The notes: a model not told the origin generated them from the letters alone. A DNA stretch of 64,000 nt from Heliocidaris erythrogramma (GCA_025617745.1 CM046863.1:59166085-59230084); one strand, 5' to 3'; numbered from the stretch's first letter, positions 1 through 11,775 are shown. Numbers and translations are program-made.

Positions 1-2
1 TT

Positions 3-1430
3 ATGATTTTCACCAAAAGCAGGAAGAAAATAAACATCCAACTACTCCTGAATAATATAGAACTTGCTAGAGTCTACGAATTTAAATTCCTCGGACTCGT
101 ATTTGATCCAATATTAAATTGGAATAAGCATGTTCAATATTTAATGGGAACATGTAGCAAGAGACTGAACATACTCCGATGTGTATCAGGAACGGACTGG
201 GGTGCTGATAGGCAAGCTCTATTAACATAATATCGATCTCTTATAAGATCAAGATTGGAATATGGATGTCAGGCCTTCTTGACTATGAATAAAACTAATC
301 TTTTGCGTCTAACCAGGATTCAATCTAGGGCATTACGGATTGTTACAGGTGGACTAAAAAGTACTCCAATAAATGTTCTCCAGGTTGAAACTAATGAACT
401 ACCTCTAGATTTAAGATGGCAACAACTTTCTCTCAAATACAGAGTTAAATTGGCTGCTTTACCAGAGCATCCAACAAATGAGGTTTTCAGGGAACATTGT
501 GTTAAAATACACTCAACTCGTATGCTTTTTAGAGAGAAAATACATGAATTCCCATTTGATATTGATTCAATAAATATAGTGGCCCAAGGAAATTTTCCTC
601 CATGGAATTTTATCAAGCCATACTTTTACGACAATCACAAAATTAGTAAAAAGGATGAACCTCATGTCGTCAAACATGAATTTATACATTGTAAAAACAC
701 AACTTTGTGTAATATGTTGCATATATACACAGATGGTTCTAAAGGTCAAGGAGTAGGGGCAGCTTTCTATATACCACATTTCAAATACGGTAAAAAGTAT
801 ACCTTACCAAACTGGGCTTCAGTATTTGATGCTGAACTAATGGCTATTCTCATGGCTTTAGAATGGACAGAAAATTACCAAGGTACCCTTGTTTCTACTA
901 CATGGGTGCCAGGTCATACTGGCATCCCGGGTAATGAGTATGCCGACTTATTAGCTAAAGAAGCAGCAGGGGGAAAAGGAATAGTATTGGACATGAAGCA
1001 ACCTTATGAAAGATTCTATGGTTCTATTGACATGTATATTTTTAACAAATGGCAACAAAGATGGGATAATGATACAAATGGTAGATTTTACCATAACATA
1101 CAACCCACTGTTGGAAGGAAATATAAGCCAATATGGAAAAATAGACGTAAAGAGAGGTTATTCTTTCATTTAAAGTCAAACCACTGTTTATTAAATTATT
1201 CTAGATTTAGAGTTGGATGTCATGAGGATGGATTATGTGATGTATGTCATGATAGAGAATCAGTTGAACATTTCTTTTTTGATTGCATTGCACATATTGA
1301 TCATCAATTACGTTTAACATCTATGTTGCATAAATTCAATATTCCGTTTAATGTCAAATGGTTGTTCACTGATAATAGAATCATTAAAGAAGTCATGAGT
1401 TTTATACTTCAATCTGGTAGATTGCACTAG
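3..1430 (+). pseudogene. RNase H-bearing non-LTR retrotransposon (LINE) ORF2, C-terminal part
   Basis: This is the end of a reverse-transcriptase polyprotein. It opens with a thumb-like stretch (EFKFLGLVFDPILNWNKHV), continues through RSRLEYGCQAF, and then reaches an RNase H domain with YTDGSK, DAELMAI, VPGHTGIPGNEYADLLAKEA and a terminal CxxC..H..C-like knuckle (CDVCHDRESVEHFFFDC). The two halves are in the same frame and are separated by a single TAA at 228-230. RNase H is characteristic of I-like LINE clades; I cannot name the family. The segment between AELMAI and the VPGH motif is much too short, and the usual third catalytic Asp (the xDS motif) is absent, so the domain has an internal deletion. 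The copy starts before the window edge. A likely 3' UTR with AATAAA (about 1547) follows to about 1560. Confidence 0.85.
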
Positions 1431-1560
1431 ATAACTATATACTAATATGGCTTTTCCCTCATTTTACCAGAGTCGCCCTGAATCATCTCATCATCTCTTT
1501 AGGGAAAGAGCACATATAATATATATAATATGATGTAATTATGTAAATAAAACTTGTTAA

Positions 1561-2449
1561 AACATTCTTATTGATGTAGCAATGTTTATGTCAAATAATA
1601 CCAGTTTCAGGAAACTATTACTATATACGTAAAATTGAATGTGAAAACTTTTAACAATAAATCGGTTATATATATACAACTAATGGCATTGAATACTGAT
1701 ATGGAAGCTTTTTACCTCTACAGACTGGTGCAGAAAACCCTAAGATGGTTAAGGCACCATAAAACACCTCTAAGCAAAAAAAAAAAAAAAAAAAAAACTT
1801 CGGGTCGTATGCTGTCCTTTAAACTTTCGGGCTTTTATTGCCCAAACTATAGTGATTAGTGCAAATACCATAATTTATTGATGCTTTAAGAAAGCAAAAA
1901 CACAAAATCAATTGCTCGAGATGCTTCACTTCTGATTAACCCATAATTACCCTGCCAATAATTACCCATCCCTTTTTTTACCCAACTTTTTTTTATTTTT
2001 ACGAATTCAATTTTGCCCCAAAAAGATATTACCGTACCCAATTCTATAATTGCCGATAGTTGAAAATCTAATTTCGAAGCAGGCATTTGCGCAACTCTTA
2101 CAAAGCTCAAATATTGGGCAGTAATTACCAAAAATTCTCAAAATTTACCCAACTGATTGGATAATAAATCCTATGTGGTGGGGCAAATTCAGTTGCCAAT
2201 TTATTTTATCTTTTTCCTCCGACCTAGCTCAGAATATATAGAACACAGTTGGCTCCCGAGTTCCTGTCTACCAATTTTATTTATAGAACCTATAATCCTA
2301 TCTTATCCTATCCTTACCAATCTATCCTAACCTATCCTATTCTATATCTATCTTATCATGCTTATCCAGCTAGTCAAATCAAATGCAAACTCTTATAATA
2401 TGAGAGTTTACCAACAGAGCCTGCACCCCTAATTTTATGATGCGATTTA
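1561..2449. other. AT-rich intergenic sequence with poly-A and a TATCC-like array
   Basis: No gene is recognised. There is an A run at about 1777-1798, possibly an old retroposon tail. A stretch of phrases resembling AATTACCC lies at 1930-2160, and a degenerate TATCC/CTATC array lies at about 2283-2370. Confidence 0.4.
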
Positions 2450-2457
2450 CCTTGCCC

Positions 2458-2709
2458 CAGTGGTGGATGTAGGGGGAGGGGGGAGCAAATCAAGCCCGTG
2501 CCGCCCCTTTTGGAAGAAATGTATGCATTTTTTTTGTTTTGCTTGTCAGAGAATTAAGGCGCGAAACTGGACTCCAAACCCACCCCTGTCCGACTTTTCT
2601 AGAGCTGGCGAGACCCCAACAATACGGGTCTCCCTTTTCCAAAAGTTGACAAACCTGCATTTGTGTGCCCCCCCCCCCCCCCTCCTACAAAGCCCTATAT
2701 CCGCCCCTG
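2458..2709. mobile_element. hAT-type MITE, copy 1 (252 bp)
   Basis: The left end CAGTGGTGGATGTAGG and the complement of the right end CAGGGGCGGATATAGG form imperfect terminal inverted repeats starting CAG. The flanks CCTTGCCC (2450-2457) and CATTGCCC (2710-2717) match at 7 of 8 positions, as expected for the 8-bp duplication of hAT transposons. The interior has a C tract and no transposase. Related copies lie at 21857-22191, about 59200-59300 and 62760-63233. Confidence 0.82.
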
Positions 2710-2717
2710 CATTGCCC

Positions 2718-3289
2718 AGTGTGATTATCCAGTACTTAGACAAAATCGCCAATTATTGTTGAAGAAAAATTGCCTAAATTCCATTAGCACAATTTTTTCT
2801 AATGGCATAACTACATGGTTCGGTAAAAAATGACCAAATTTGCCAAAGGTGGATTAACCCTTTAAAATATTGGAAAATGTGCTGTTATAATGGCAAACCA
2901 TTGAATTTCCAACAATCAATATTGTTCAACATTTAAGTATTTTGGGTTTGTTTTAATTACGCGGTAAACCTGTACAAACCCTTTGTCAATGAATGACCAA
3001 CCAAATTGTTCGACTACTGTTACCAAATTAGAATGAGGAATATGGCAAAATTGCAGAAGTAGTAGGTAAAACCCCACCGCTGTTTTAACAAGTATTGTTG
3101 TGAATATCTACCCGCCAGTTGTGTAAAGTAAACTGACACAAATTAATCAAACCCTGTGGTGATAGAATGGGGCATTTTTGTTAGCCAACCAGTAGTTACG
3201 CAGCTTAATTTAGTCGTTATTTTTAGAGTGTAATTACTGGTAAAAATGGCCTAGAACTGGGCGATTCTTAACCCACCAGTAGTTTAATT
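2718..3289. other. AT-rich sequence with no recognised gene
   Basis: Short phrases such as ACCAAATT, GCCAAA and GGTAAA recur irregularly without a fixed period. No open frame, RNA gene or inverted repeat could be supported. Confidence 0.3.
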
Positions 3290-5060
3290 ACTATCACTTG
3301 TTTTTTTCATGATTTTCTTCCTTCTATTTAACACATGACCCTATGGAGTGCTCCAAGCTCACCTATTCCCTTTCAATCCCAAATGCATTGAGATTAAATG
3401 CGCTGGGTGTAAGCTATTTCAGGGTTATGGCAAATGAAATTTTGAACTGTTTCTATATCACTTTAGTTTCAACCGAATAAGTAATTAACATTAACTCAAG
3501 TTCATGACTTTGAAAATATTATTGGCATTGTATCTATTCACACTAAAGGCCATTGTTTCAATATGGTTTTAATACTTCGATACTTCGATGAGAAATAAAT
3601 GTGAAAGTTCGAGTCACCCCAGGATGAAAGGTTAAATTGAATATCGTACCTTGAAAGGAAACTGATATAACAATCAGAACTGAAACAAAATATTTTTTTC
3701 TCTCTCTGTTGTATCGTTTCTAGGGGTACCAGATGAAGCAATCTGGTAGACATGTTTATCTGGGTTGGTACACCGGGCCACATGAAATAACTAGACTATG
3801 CATGGAGATATAAAACATAACATATAACCCCCCCCCCCCCCCCCCGCCCCTTCACATGTAATAAACTAGACTCAAACTACCCCACTACAGTTTAAGCCTC
3901 TTCAGCCAATGACGGCCAGTACCAGTACTATTACCAATTCTATTGTACCATTAAAAAGCCACGTACATGTATCTTTAGTTTGCTTGTTTGACTGCGCTAT
4001 AATTATATGTCTATCTTACACTGTACTTTGTATAAATTGATGTAGTTGCTGATGAGGCTTCGGCCGAAACAGACTGTCCAGCTAAGTCACTAAAGCAACA
4101 CTTTCCAGCCTATTAAAGACTTGTAGATGAGGTGACAAAAGTGATAGAGTGAAATTATAGTACAGTCATATTCTGTGCAAATTAATTTGAACGTGACCCT
4201 GGATCTAAAGTCGATTTTTAACAATGGAAGTTTAACAGACCGCGGTCTAAGTTTTCCTTTCCTTAAACATGTTTTTACACTGGGGTCGGATGTAGCTCAA
4301 TTAGGATTGCGTTATAAGAGCTCCCCTATTCAGGCCAGAATCACCATACTGATATGCGTTTAGTTCAAAATACTTTTTTTTTCTGGAGCCCCCCCCCCCC
4401 CCAATCCTCCTACCGCAGAATTAAAGTGTCAAACTCACTCAGTGCGATGTGCGCATAACCAGCAACAGAGCCTGAATAGGCCTGGAGAGAAAGAGGGTGA
4501 GCTCGCTAGTCATTAGGACCGCTATTCATAATGGATAAAGGCTCATTATTTGTAAGGGTCATTAGTCATGAGGATTGTTATTCATAATACTAATAGACAA
4601 TCGCATTCATAATTAGGAAAGAGGGTCACTATTCATAATAGGAGAAAAGTGTCGCTATTTATAATACAGATTGAGGATCGCTCTTCATGATATGAGAAGA
4701 GGTCACTATTCATAATACAGAAATAGGGTCGCTATTCATAATCGAAGAAGAGGGTCTCTATTCATTATACAAAATGAAGGTCACTATTCATAATGCAGAA
4801 AGAGGGTCGCTATTCCTAATTGAAGAGGTTCGCTATTCATAATACGAAAAGAGGGTCGCTATTCATAAAAAATAATTAAGCAAACAAACCGATAATATTG
4901 GATGGGGGACATCCCCACGGCTTTGTCGTAGCTTTGTCGAACAAATTAAGAAAACAATTGTGCCCCAATAATTTACACGACCCATAACCCCGGGCACCAT
5001 CAGCCCCCCCCCCCCCCCCCCCCATCAGTCCGACACCGCGCTGCGCCATTCGACCGACAT
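3290..5060 (+). repeat. Dispersed repeat R1, copy A
   Basis: This segment recurs in the window as copy B (39798-42240, interrupted), copy C (59338-60600), a short copy D (62490-62626) and an inverted part (about 63600-63900). Shared blocks include the stretch ending in GCTATTTCAGGGTTATG, the block around TTCGAGTCACCCCAGGA, the block around AGATGAAGCAATCTGGTA, and the GCTATTCATAA array. No convincing protein was seen. Copies differ by many substitutions, so the family is old. Its class is unknown. Confidence 0.75.
4508..4866 (+). repeat. Degenerate array of GGTCGCTATTCATAAT units (copy A)
   Basis: Roughly a dozen units resembling AGAGGGTCGCTATTCATAAT follow each other with a variable spacing of about 25-35 bp. 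The array is introduced by CTCGCTAGTCATTAGGACC. The same introduction and array recur at 41655-42012, and a palindromic form lies at 29622-29895. Confidence 0.8.
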
Positions 5061-5753
5061 CCCTTGGTACAATGACATATTACCGACAATTTTCGCCAAA
5101 GTAGTTCATAGATGGTATATAGCCTGTGTCTGTGTGCGTGTCTGTGTGCGTGTCTGGATAGGGGAGGGGGCTGTAGCAGCATTGTCAACAGAGGCTGCTC
5201 TATCAATTCCATGACCCTCAGAAAATGAAGAAAGCAACGGAGAGGGGTTGTAGGTACTTAATATACGGTACGATTGTCGTCACATCCGAATTCGGAAACT
5301 TTGCGCCAAAGATTTTCACTGTCATTAGGTCCTTTATATCACTCATCATTCGGAAGAATCGAGCAATAATAATGCTTTATAACTGACATCTCAGATAAAT
5401 CACATCTGTTAAAATCTCATATGGGATCAATGTAATTGTAATAAATAAAATAACGAAATATTAATTATAATCATTCAGTATACTGATGTTAATCGCTCTA
5501 GGTGTTTCTTTTCTCTTTTAGAAATTGAAAACCATATAATCATGTATTATGTCAACAAACAGCTCTACTTTTTCCCAATTTGTAATTTCAGCATCCTTAC
5601 AGCAAATTCTGCTGCACTCATTTGCTGCCTTTCTTTCGCCATTACACTTGCAAGAACAAACCAACTGCACTACAATTATTATTTCCAAACATGCTCGTGT
5701 ACTGCTCCATCCCGAAGTCTAAAAAATTACGCAACTATCCTTTTGTACTAGGT
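5061..5753. other. No recognised gene
   Basis: Unique-looking AT-rich sequence containing a short GTGTCTGTGTGC repeat at about 5127-5156. The poly-C run just upstream (about 5004-5022) belongs to R1 copy A. Nothing else could be supported before the LINE starts. Confidence 0.3.
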
Positions 5754-6601
5754 TTCCTATTATTATTTGCAGATGACACTAATGTATTTCATTCCCATAA
5801 GGATTTAAATGAACTAATTGAAACAATTAATACACAATTAATCAATATATCCCATTGGTTTAAATGCAATAAACTTTCGTTAAATATAAGCAAAACTAGC
5901 TTCATACACTTTAAGACTGCGAGTTCAGCAAATTTTTTCCACGACGATATAATAATTGACGATGTTACCCTTACTAGTAAAGATTCAACAAAATTCTTGG
6001 GGGTGTTAATAGATTCCAATTTAACGTGGAAAAATCACATTGATAATATATCATCTAACATGTCAAGAGGAGTAGGTATATTAAACAAACTAAAAGACAG
6101 TTTACCTCAAAAATCCTTATTTATATTGTATAATGCGCTAGTTTATCCGTATTTATCTTACTGTAACCTGGCATGGGGAAATTCCTACAAATAAGAATCA
6201 ATTCATTACTTTTACTCCAGAAAAAAGCACTGCGCATTTGTACGTCTTCACACTATTTACCAAACATGGATCCATTATTTTACAAACTCAAAACACTTAA
6301 AATAAATGACATTCATGTATTCCAAACGGCTATTTTTATGTTTAAATTCTCGAAACAATCTCTACCTAGTACTCTTCAAAATGCTTTCACTCAAAACTCC
6401 AGCATTCATTCCTATCCAACTCGTCATTCTTCTGATATTCACTTGAACAGTCCCAGACTATTCATGGCGCAAAAAACTATTAGACACAATGGTCCTGATA
6501 TATGGAACTCACTACCTGGAAATATAAAATCTGCCTCTTCTCATTTTTCTTTTAAAGCTCTAATGAAGAAACATCTGCTGCTAAATTACAACCATGAATG
6601 A
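5754..6601 (+). pseudogene. CR1/L2-like LINE reverse transcriptase, 3' half
   Basis: The copy begins just before reverse-transcriptase motif C (LLLFADDTNVFHS) and runs through KCNKLSLNISKT and KFLGVLIDSNLTWKNHI. It continues with YPYLSYCNLAWGNSYK and, after a frame change near 6190, with LLLLQKKALRI, HNGPDIWNSLP and FKALMKKHLL. All earlier RT motifs and the endonuclease are missing, so it is a 5'-truncated insertion. The frameshift at about 6190 is the only clear break inside the surviving part. Its 3' end is nearly identical to the copy at 40411-41018, which suggests recent activity of the family. Confidence 0.85.
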
Positions 6602-7238
6602 TTGCTTTGAATATCGACCCCTGATTGTCCTGTATCCCTTGTTATCCTTAAACCAAACTCAATTTCCCTCCATACAATTACATTCTCTGCAAAACCATAA
6701 TCCCCAGCTATATGCACTTTGCACTTGCGCACTCACGGCACAGATATATGCAATTCCCTTAAAATTACAATATGGCGAGTTATAAGTGAATCTCAATGTA
6801 TGCAATTTTCTTGAATTTACAATATGGCAAATTATTTCTATTATATCTCCTGAATCCTCATCTATACGCATGCAATTCTGGGCTGCTATTGTCTTAAGCA
6901 TTTGCTTATGATAGTTTTGCCCTCTGCATTTTGTAAATAATTGTACCTACATCATCAAATGTTTTATATAGAATTATATCCATACTCAATGTATTTTTGG
7001 TACGTGTATATAATATTATTATCACTGTAAGATGGTTTGCATTCATGATGTAACACTCAATTATTTATATGTAAGTTTATCGCCTTATCCTTTATATGTT
7101 ACGTTTGCAAGAAACTGGTGTTTACATTGAGTATGAAATAAATGCAGAAAAGCATTTGCAAACAAAGCATCTGCAAACAACCCCCCCCCCCCCCAATAAA
7201 AGCAAAAAAAAAACAAAAACAAAAGCAAAAAAAAAAAG
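6602..7238 (+). mobile_element. 3' UTR and tail of the CR1/L2-like LINE
   Basis: About 580 bp of non-coding sequence ends in two repeats of AAGCATYTGCAAACA, then a C run (7181-7194) and an A-rich tail. It matches 40425-41018 closely along its length. Confidence 0.75.
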
Positions 7239-7698
7239 AATTATGACGGCAATTTACAAGCCCGTATCCGGAGAACTGCCCCTGGACAATTAATCTCCAG
7301 GACAACTACCCCTATAGCTACGACAATTATTACTCCCCCCCCCCCCCCCCCGCAACTCCACCCTCTCCCAACTGGACAATTATTGAAATTGAGATAATGG
7401 CTATGGATTAGGGGCTCCACAAAGGAGAAGGGGAAACCGAGCGGGATGATCTAGATCTGTGTGTGCGTGTGTGTGTGCGGGGGGGGGGGGGGGCTCCTCC
7501 CACGGAATGGAGTTTTCTTTTTATTAATAAACTGAAATCATGGTTAATTAGCAAAAATGTAGATGTATTAATTAGACATCTTCGTTTGTTAATCATTAAT
7601 TAATAAGGATTGGTGAAGCGCCTTTCAAAGTGTGGAGAGCACTAATAAAAATAGTTCACTTTTTAGCTAATGTATTGGCTTATGCTTTGGTTTCACAG
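7239..7698. other. C/G homopolymer-rich intergenic DNA
   Basis: Contains a C run at about 7336-7350, a GT/GC microsatellite and a G run at about 7460-7493. A pyrimidine-containing tract ending TTTCACAG at 7698 looks like a splice acceptor for the following exon. Confidence 0.4.
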
Positions 7699-8026
7699 AA
7701 CGATGGAGCCTTTACAGGAAGTGGAGTTGATATCACTAGCTGAAGACATACTACCTGCTAAATACTCAAGACTGTGCAACGCCCTGGGGTATACCTATGC
7801 GATCAGTCAATCGATACTCGCAAAACATCTCAATAACTTCAATGAAGCTCTAGTGGAGATCCTTATCAAGTGGAAGATCAATCAAACAGACACCTCCCAT
7901 TCACGATCCATCCTGGCAAACAAACTCACTGAAGTGAGACTTATTGATCTGGGAAATAAATTATCCAAAGGTAAAGCTTTAAAATTAATTGAAAACTATT
8001 CATTTTATATGGAATTCATGAAACTT
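7699..8026 (+). CDS. Death-fold domain exon of an unidentified host gene
   Basis: The translated segment from the in-frame ATG at 7703 reads ELISLAEDILPAKYSRLCNALG, then NNFNEALVEILIKWKINQ, then RSILANKLTEVRLIDLGNKL. This order fits the helix pattern of the Death domain: a first helix ending in a leucine-rich LxxALG-like turn, a central helix with the conserved Trp (LIKW), and the closing LxxxxLxxxxL..L helix. Death domains mediate homotypic protein-protein contacts in apoptosis and innate signalling. The exon is bounded by TTTCACAG before 7699 and by GTAAGT at 8027-8032. The donor falls at a codon boundary (phase 0). No further exons of the gene were recognised among the surrounding repeats. 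It could instead be an isolated or decayed exon, but the frame is intact for the whole domain. Confidence 0.7.
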
Positions 8027-8040
8027 GTAAGTAAATTATA

Positions 8041-8900
8041 ATTAAGCCGAATTTGAAATCATTGATTGTCCTCAATAATGTGAAAAAAAAAATTGGAATA
8101 CACAATAACTTTTTGGCCACTAGATTGCTCAATCCCATCAGTGGATAAATAAAAGAATAAATTGTAATTCTTTTGGAGGTGCATATCTAAGAAACCATGA
8201 AGACCTAATAGTGACCAAAGGACGACTCCATTGAGAAGTAGCTCCGGAATGATTGTGGTACATATGAGAACACAATTATAGTCCTAGGCTATTACAATTG
8301 TATCACACCTTTATCTATATTTTGTTTCATTCCCATCGGATTATTCTTTCTATTTTGTATCAAATTCGAAAAACTTATGAGTACCTTATATAGCCGCATT
8401 TGAATTCATTGATTGTTCTAACTAACTTGAATACACTGTAAAAAAATATTTAGGAATTGCAGTAAATTGCTGGCAACCCGGCTGCACAGTACAGTACTGT
8501 ATCATGTACAGTTAAATACTCTATTTTTTACAGTTATATACCGCTGTTTAACGTTAAACTGTAGAATAAACAGTACCATACCGTGAGAAATACACTAATT
8601 TACTCTGCAGTGGGTTGCCAGCAATTTACTTTAAAATCCAGTATTTTGTACAGTGTAAGTTTTCATAAAGGAATTTAAAAAAAAATTAAAAGAAAAACGT
8701 GTGCAGTGTTCCAGGTCTTGAGCGAATAAATAAACGAATATATTGTAATTCTTTTGCAAGCCAGAAAGACCCATGTGACCAAAAGACGACTCCATTGCAA
8801 ATTAGCTCAGGTATGATTGTATTATAGGGTCATAATACATACTGAAATTGTTATTGTAGTTTAGTTTGAAATAGAGAAATTCGACCTATGTGATATAAGA
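8041..8900 (+). repeat. Diverged tandem duplication downstream of the Death-fold exon
   Basis: Blocks at about 8041-8260 recur in the same order at about 8390-8820: GCCGAATTTGAA with CATTGATTGT, GAATAAATTGTAATTCTTTT, and GACGACTCCATTG. The second unit is longer because it carries the MITE at 8433-8656. Confidence 0.65.
8433..8656. mobile_element. Palindromic MITE, ACACTGTA ends
   Basis: The ends ACACTGTA and TACAGTGT are inverted. Inside them, GTAAATTGCTGGCAACCC is mirrored by GGGTTGCCAGCAATTTAC. It is 224 bp with no coding capacity, and it interrupts the second unit of the local duplication. The superfamily is not assigned. Confidence 0.75.
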
Positions 8901-9200
8901 TATGAGTGCATATCTAAAATGTTAAAAATGCGTGAGCCTTCTAGTTGCCAACCGGAACAAACTCGATGCAAATTCCCAAAAAATAAAAACAAGGTTAAAT
9001 AACATGATTAATGGTTTGTTGGTCAATTCTCTGATCCTCATTGCCCCATTTGCATTTTTTGATAACCTAAACGCGTAATCCGTGCTATGCGCCTATTGCT
9101 GAAAAGGTATTTTTATCCGTTTTCACGTGGATGAATATACCTTACCGGCCTCAATGAGACATCTCCCCCCTCCACCCGGCGACCGCCGTGAAACCATAGA

Positions 9201-9233
9201 GTTACATACACACTAAAACTGTGTGTATGTAAC
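9201..9233. repeat. Perfect 13-bp hairpin
   Basis: GTTACATACACAC (9201-9213) pairs with GTGTGTATGTAAC (9221-9233) over a 7-nt loop. A second arm ATGTAACTCTATG at 9250-9262 can pair with 9195-9207 instead, so the site looks like a small foldback element. Confidence 0.7.
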
Positions 9234-9667
9234 CATGAAGCTACAAATGATGTAACTCTATGCGTGAAACATAGTACCTCTACACATGCAAGTGCGCTGT
9301 GCGAACGAATAACACGTATGTTGCGTCGTATACATTGAAGCCATACATGCGGATATGGCCTTGGGGTATACACGTCACGCTGTTCTTTGGCAATACACCA
9401 ATTGAGGTTTCTCCCCTTTCACAGGTAAAGGGTATGGGTTGGGCATGCAGCTACAAACCAGCTTCATGGGTTGGCAGAATTATTACTCCCTCCGGAAATT
9501 CAATGTTTAGAAATGAATTTATGAAATATGGACGGCACGTCAGCCCTTAGAAAGTGCCTCCCAACCCTCTAAGAACCATCCCCCGCCTGTGGGTACCAAA
9601 AGGTGGGGACCAAAAGAGCCAGGGGAGGCGCCTATTCAAAATTCTTAGCGTAATATATATATATAAA

Positions 9668-10328
9668 TGTGACCCGCCGCCTCAAAACCTACAATAAGTC
9701 GCACGGACCACAACGTAGCTAACAGCCCAAAATAGTAAATTTGCTTGGATCAGTCGATTTTCTTTTTTTGACAGAAATGGGTAGTTTCATTATCATTCTA
9801 TCATGTCTCAAGTTTGTGAGTTTTAATTCGACTTTGAAATTTGTTTTGGGGGCATTTTAAAATGACTCCTTTTTTATGGATGTTTGGAGAGCTTTTGTAA
9901 TACTTCCATTCAATGCCAAATTACTACTTTACCTCTGAAGGTATTAAATTGATTTTTGGAGTGAGTAATGAATAGGCCCTCCTGGAGCAGCTTGTCAAAA
10001 TTCAGCCTAATCTGATAATCCCTTCATACCAGTTGCTATGGCCATTTGAATACCCAGTTTTACTTGGGCGCACACAGAGAGCGAAGGTTTAGCACTCTTT
10101 TGTTCTGAACTTTAACGGCCATTTTCTCTGAATAGGAGTTATTGATTGGTGATTACATACTGATTCTAAATGTGATATTTAAAGGTCTAATTATTTAGTA
10201 AATTAGGCTAAGTAATAACTAAGTGATATACCAGTGGAAAGCTGAGAATCTCTACTTTCAGAAAATGTATAAAACAAACAAAAAATAATTTTGGCGACTT
10301 ATTGTAGGTTTTGAGGCGTCGGGTCACA
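9668..10328. mobile_element. Non-autonomous terminal-inverted-repeat element (661 bp)
   Basis: The ends are long inverted repeats: TGTGACCCGCCGCCTCAAAA at left and its near-complement TTTTGAGGCGTCGGGTCACA at right, continuing inward through CTACAATAAGTCGC. The element sits between TA-rich runs, so a TA target duplication is possible but cannot be distinguished from the flanking microsatellite. There is no transposase inside. Confidence 0.8.
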
Positions 10329-10599
10329 TATATATATATATATATATTATCATCAAATATTATAAATTTTCTTTTCAAAATCCTTTTTCCTGTCCACACT
10401 TTGATCTTTTGTTTCGTTTTGCGAGGAGGCATATGATATTGGTTATCCCCGTATTATTATCATTAAAATTTCTAAAAATAAGATTTACGATAAATTCACA
10501 ATCACCCACTATGAAATCACTTTGATCGAACTTTACTCCGTCTTTTGCATAAAGCAGAATATTATCAACGAAGAAGCTTGATGGGAGGAATTTTAATTT

Positions 10600-10711
10600 G
10601 TAAACAAATTTTTAGGCATTTTACTCCCAGTGTTTCTGACTTGTGTTTTTCATTACAGATCGAGCATACGATCTTTAACACTGGGAGTAAAATGCCTAAA
10701 AATTTGCTTAC
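10600..10711. repeat. 35-bp-arm foldback (hairpin)
   Basis: The arms 10600-10634 and 10677-10711 are complementary with one mismatch, built on AGGCATTTTACTCCCAGTG. The loop is 42 nt. It lies inside an old LINE endonuclease relic, so it may be a small insertion. A stable stem of this size could also be an RNA hairpin, but no evidence of transcription is visible. Confidence 0.75.
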
Positions 10712-10736
10712 ACACAGAATAATATCGTTTGACGTT

Positions 10737-11262
10737 TTCTTAATTTGTTAAGCAAAGCTTTCGTTTCTGAACAAAACTTGGCCCTCGTTGTATCTGATTC
10801 AAACTGAGACTTAAACAATTAAGGAGTTATCTGTTCGATAACCCGAGAGAATACCAATATTGTGCACTGATAAAAGAGGTTCTGCAGATATCAAAAAGAA
10901 GTCTAATCTACTCTGTTTAAAAGGGCTAGGTTGCCACCATATAGGATCGCATAAAATCTACTTCTTTCTTCATTTCATTTGCTTGTTGTTTCGCTTGCGG
11001 GTTATTAACTAGCAAATAGTTATATGCCGATGTTCCGAAGGTTGAATCTTGTACTAAATTCCAGTCCCAACACCCATTATAGCATGTGGATTCTCAAAAT
11101 CTATTATAATTTGTTGAAGATGAGCAAACAATGTTGGATTGTCTGTATTCGGGCCACACAACGACGCGATAATAATACCATATTCGTACAACGTTATATC
11201 TATAACCACAAAGTTCCCTGTATTGTCTATTTTAAGCATATTTATATTTACCGGGAGAGTGT
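10737..11262 (-). pseudogene. Tx1/L1-like LINE endonuclease fragment
   Basis: Read on the minus strand, an open part (11239-11054) contains GNFVVIDITLYEYGIIIASL and CGPNTDNPTLFAHLQQII, the usual run of an apurinic-type endonuclease toward its GGDWN motif. That motif is broken by a frame change near 11058. Recognisable pieces follow in other frames: an NPQAKQQANEMKKEVDF-like segment, SRLDFFLIS and SLNQIQRGPSF. These match the end of L1/Tx1-type endonucleases, with SRLDFFL and the RGPSFW-like signature. No RT domain is present. The upstream end stops at the Harbinger-like element, so that insertion may have cut this LINE. Confidence 0.72.
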
Positions 11263-11767
11263 TCTAAAAGGCGCTGTCACACTCTACCGTATAGAGGCAG
11301 CGTATGAGGAACGTATGGACTTTTTGGGCATACGCTGACATACGCTGAAACACGCTAGGGGTACGCTGGAATACGTTTGTAGTACGCCGGGGTACGTCGG
11401 TGTACGCTGATGTACGCTGACGGCCAAATTTTTTTTTGAACATGCACAAAAATTTTCAGCGTATGCCGACGTATGAATTTTACGCTCCTCATACGTTCCT
11501 CATACGCTGAACACGCTAGAGGTACGCTGAAGGTAAGTTACTCATACGTCGAGTACGCTTCTCATACGTTGAAATTGAGTGGGTCAGGAAACCTAGCGTT
11601 AGAGGAGCGTATAATGAACGTGTGTCTGACGTGTGTCTAACGAATGGCTAACGTTATGATGGTAGTTCTAACGACAGTCTAACGTACTCAACTTATGCCT
11701 AACGTGTTCTGAGCGTACAGCCAACTTATCCCATGCGTATTACATGCGTATTTGCAGCGCATGGGGG

Positions 11768-11775
11768 TATATATA
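11768..11775 (+). promoter_or_regulatory. TATA box of the Harbinger-like element, left gene
   Basis: GGGGTATATATAG lies about 55 bp before an ATG at 11822. An equivalent TATAAAA sits on the minus strand at 12311-12317, facing inward from the other end. Confidence 0.55.

Noticed and set aside
3598..3625. B-box-like GTTCGAGTC in R1 copies
   Set aside because: No A-box at the right distance upstream; a SINE origin for R1 is not supported.
4290..4340. tRNA-like phrase TAGCTCAATTAGG in R1
   Set aside because: No anticodon arm or T-arm with a GTTCRA motif in place; the R1 copies vary at stem positions.
4508..4866. CRISPR-like regular repeats
   Set aside because: Spacing is variable, repeats are degenerate, and the array is part of a dispersed repeat family.
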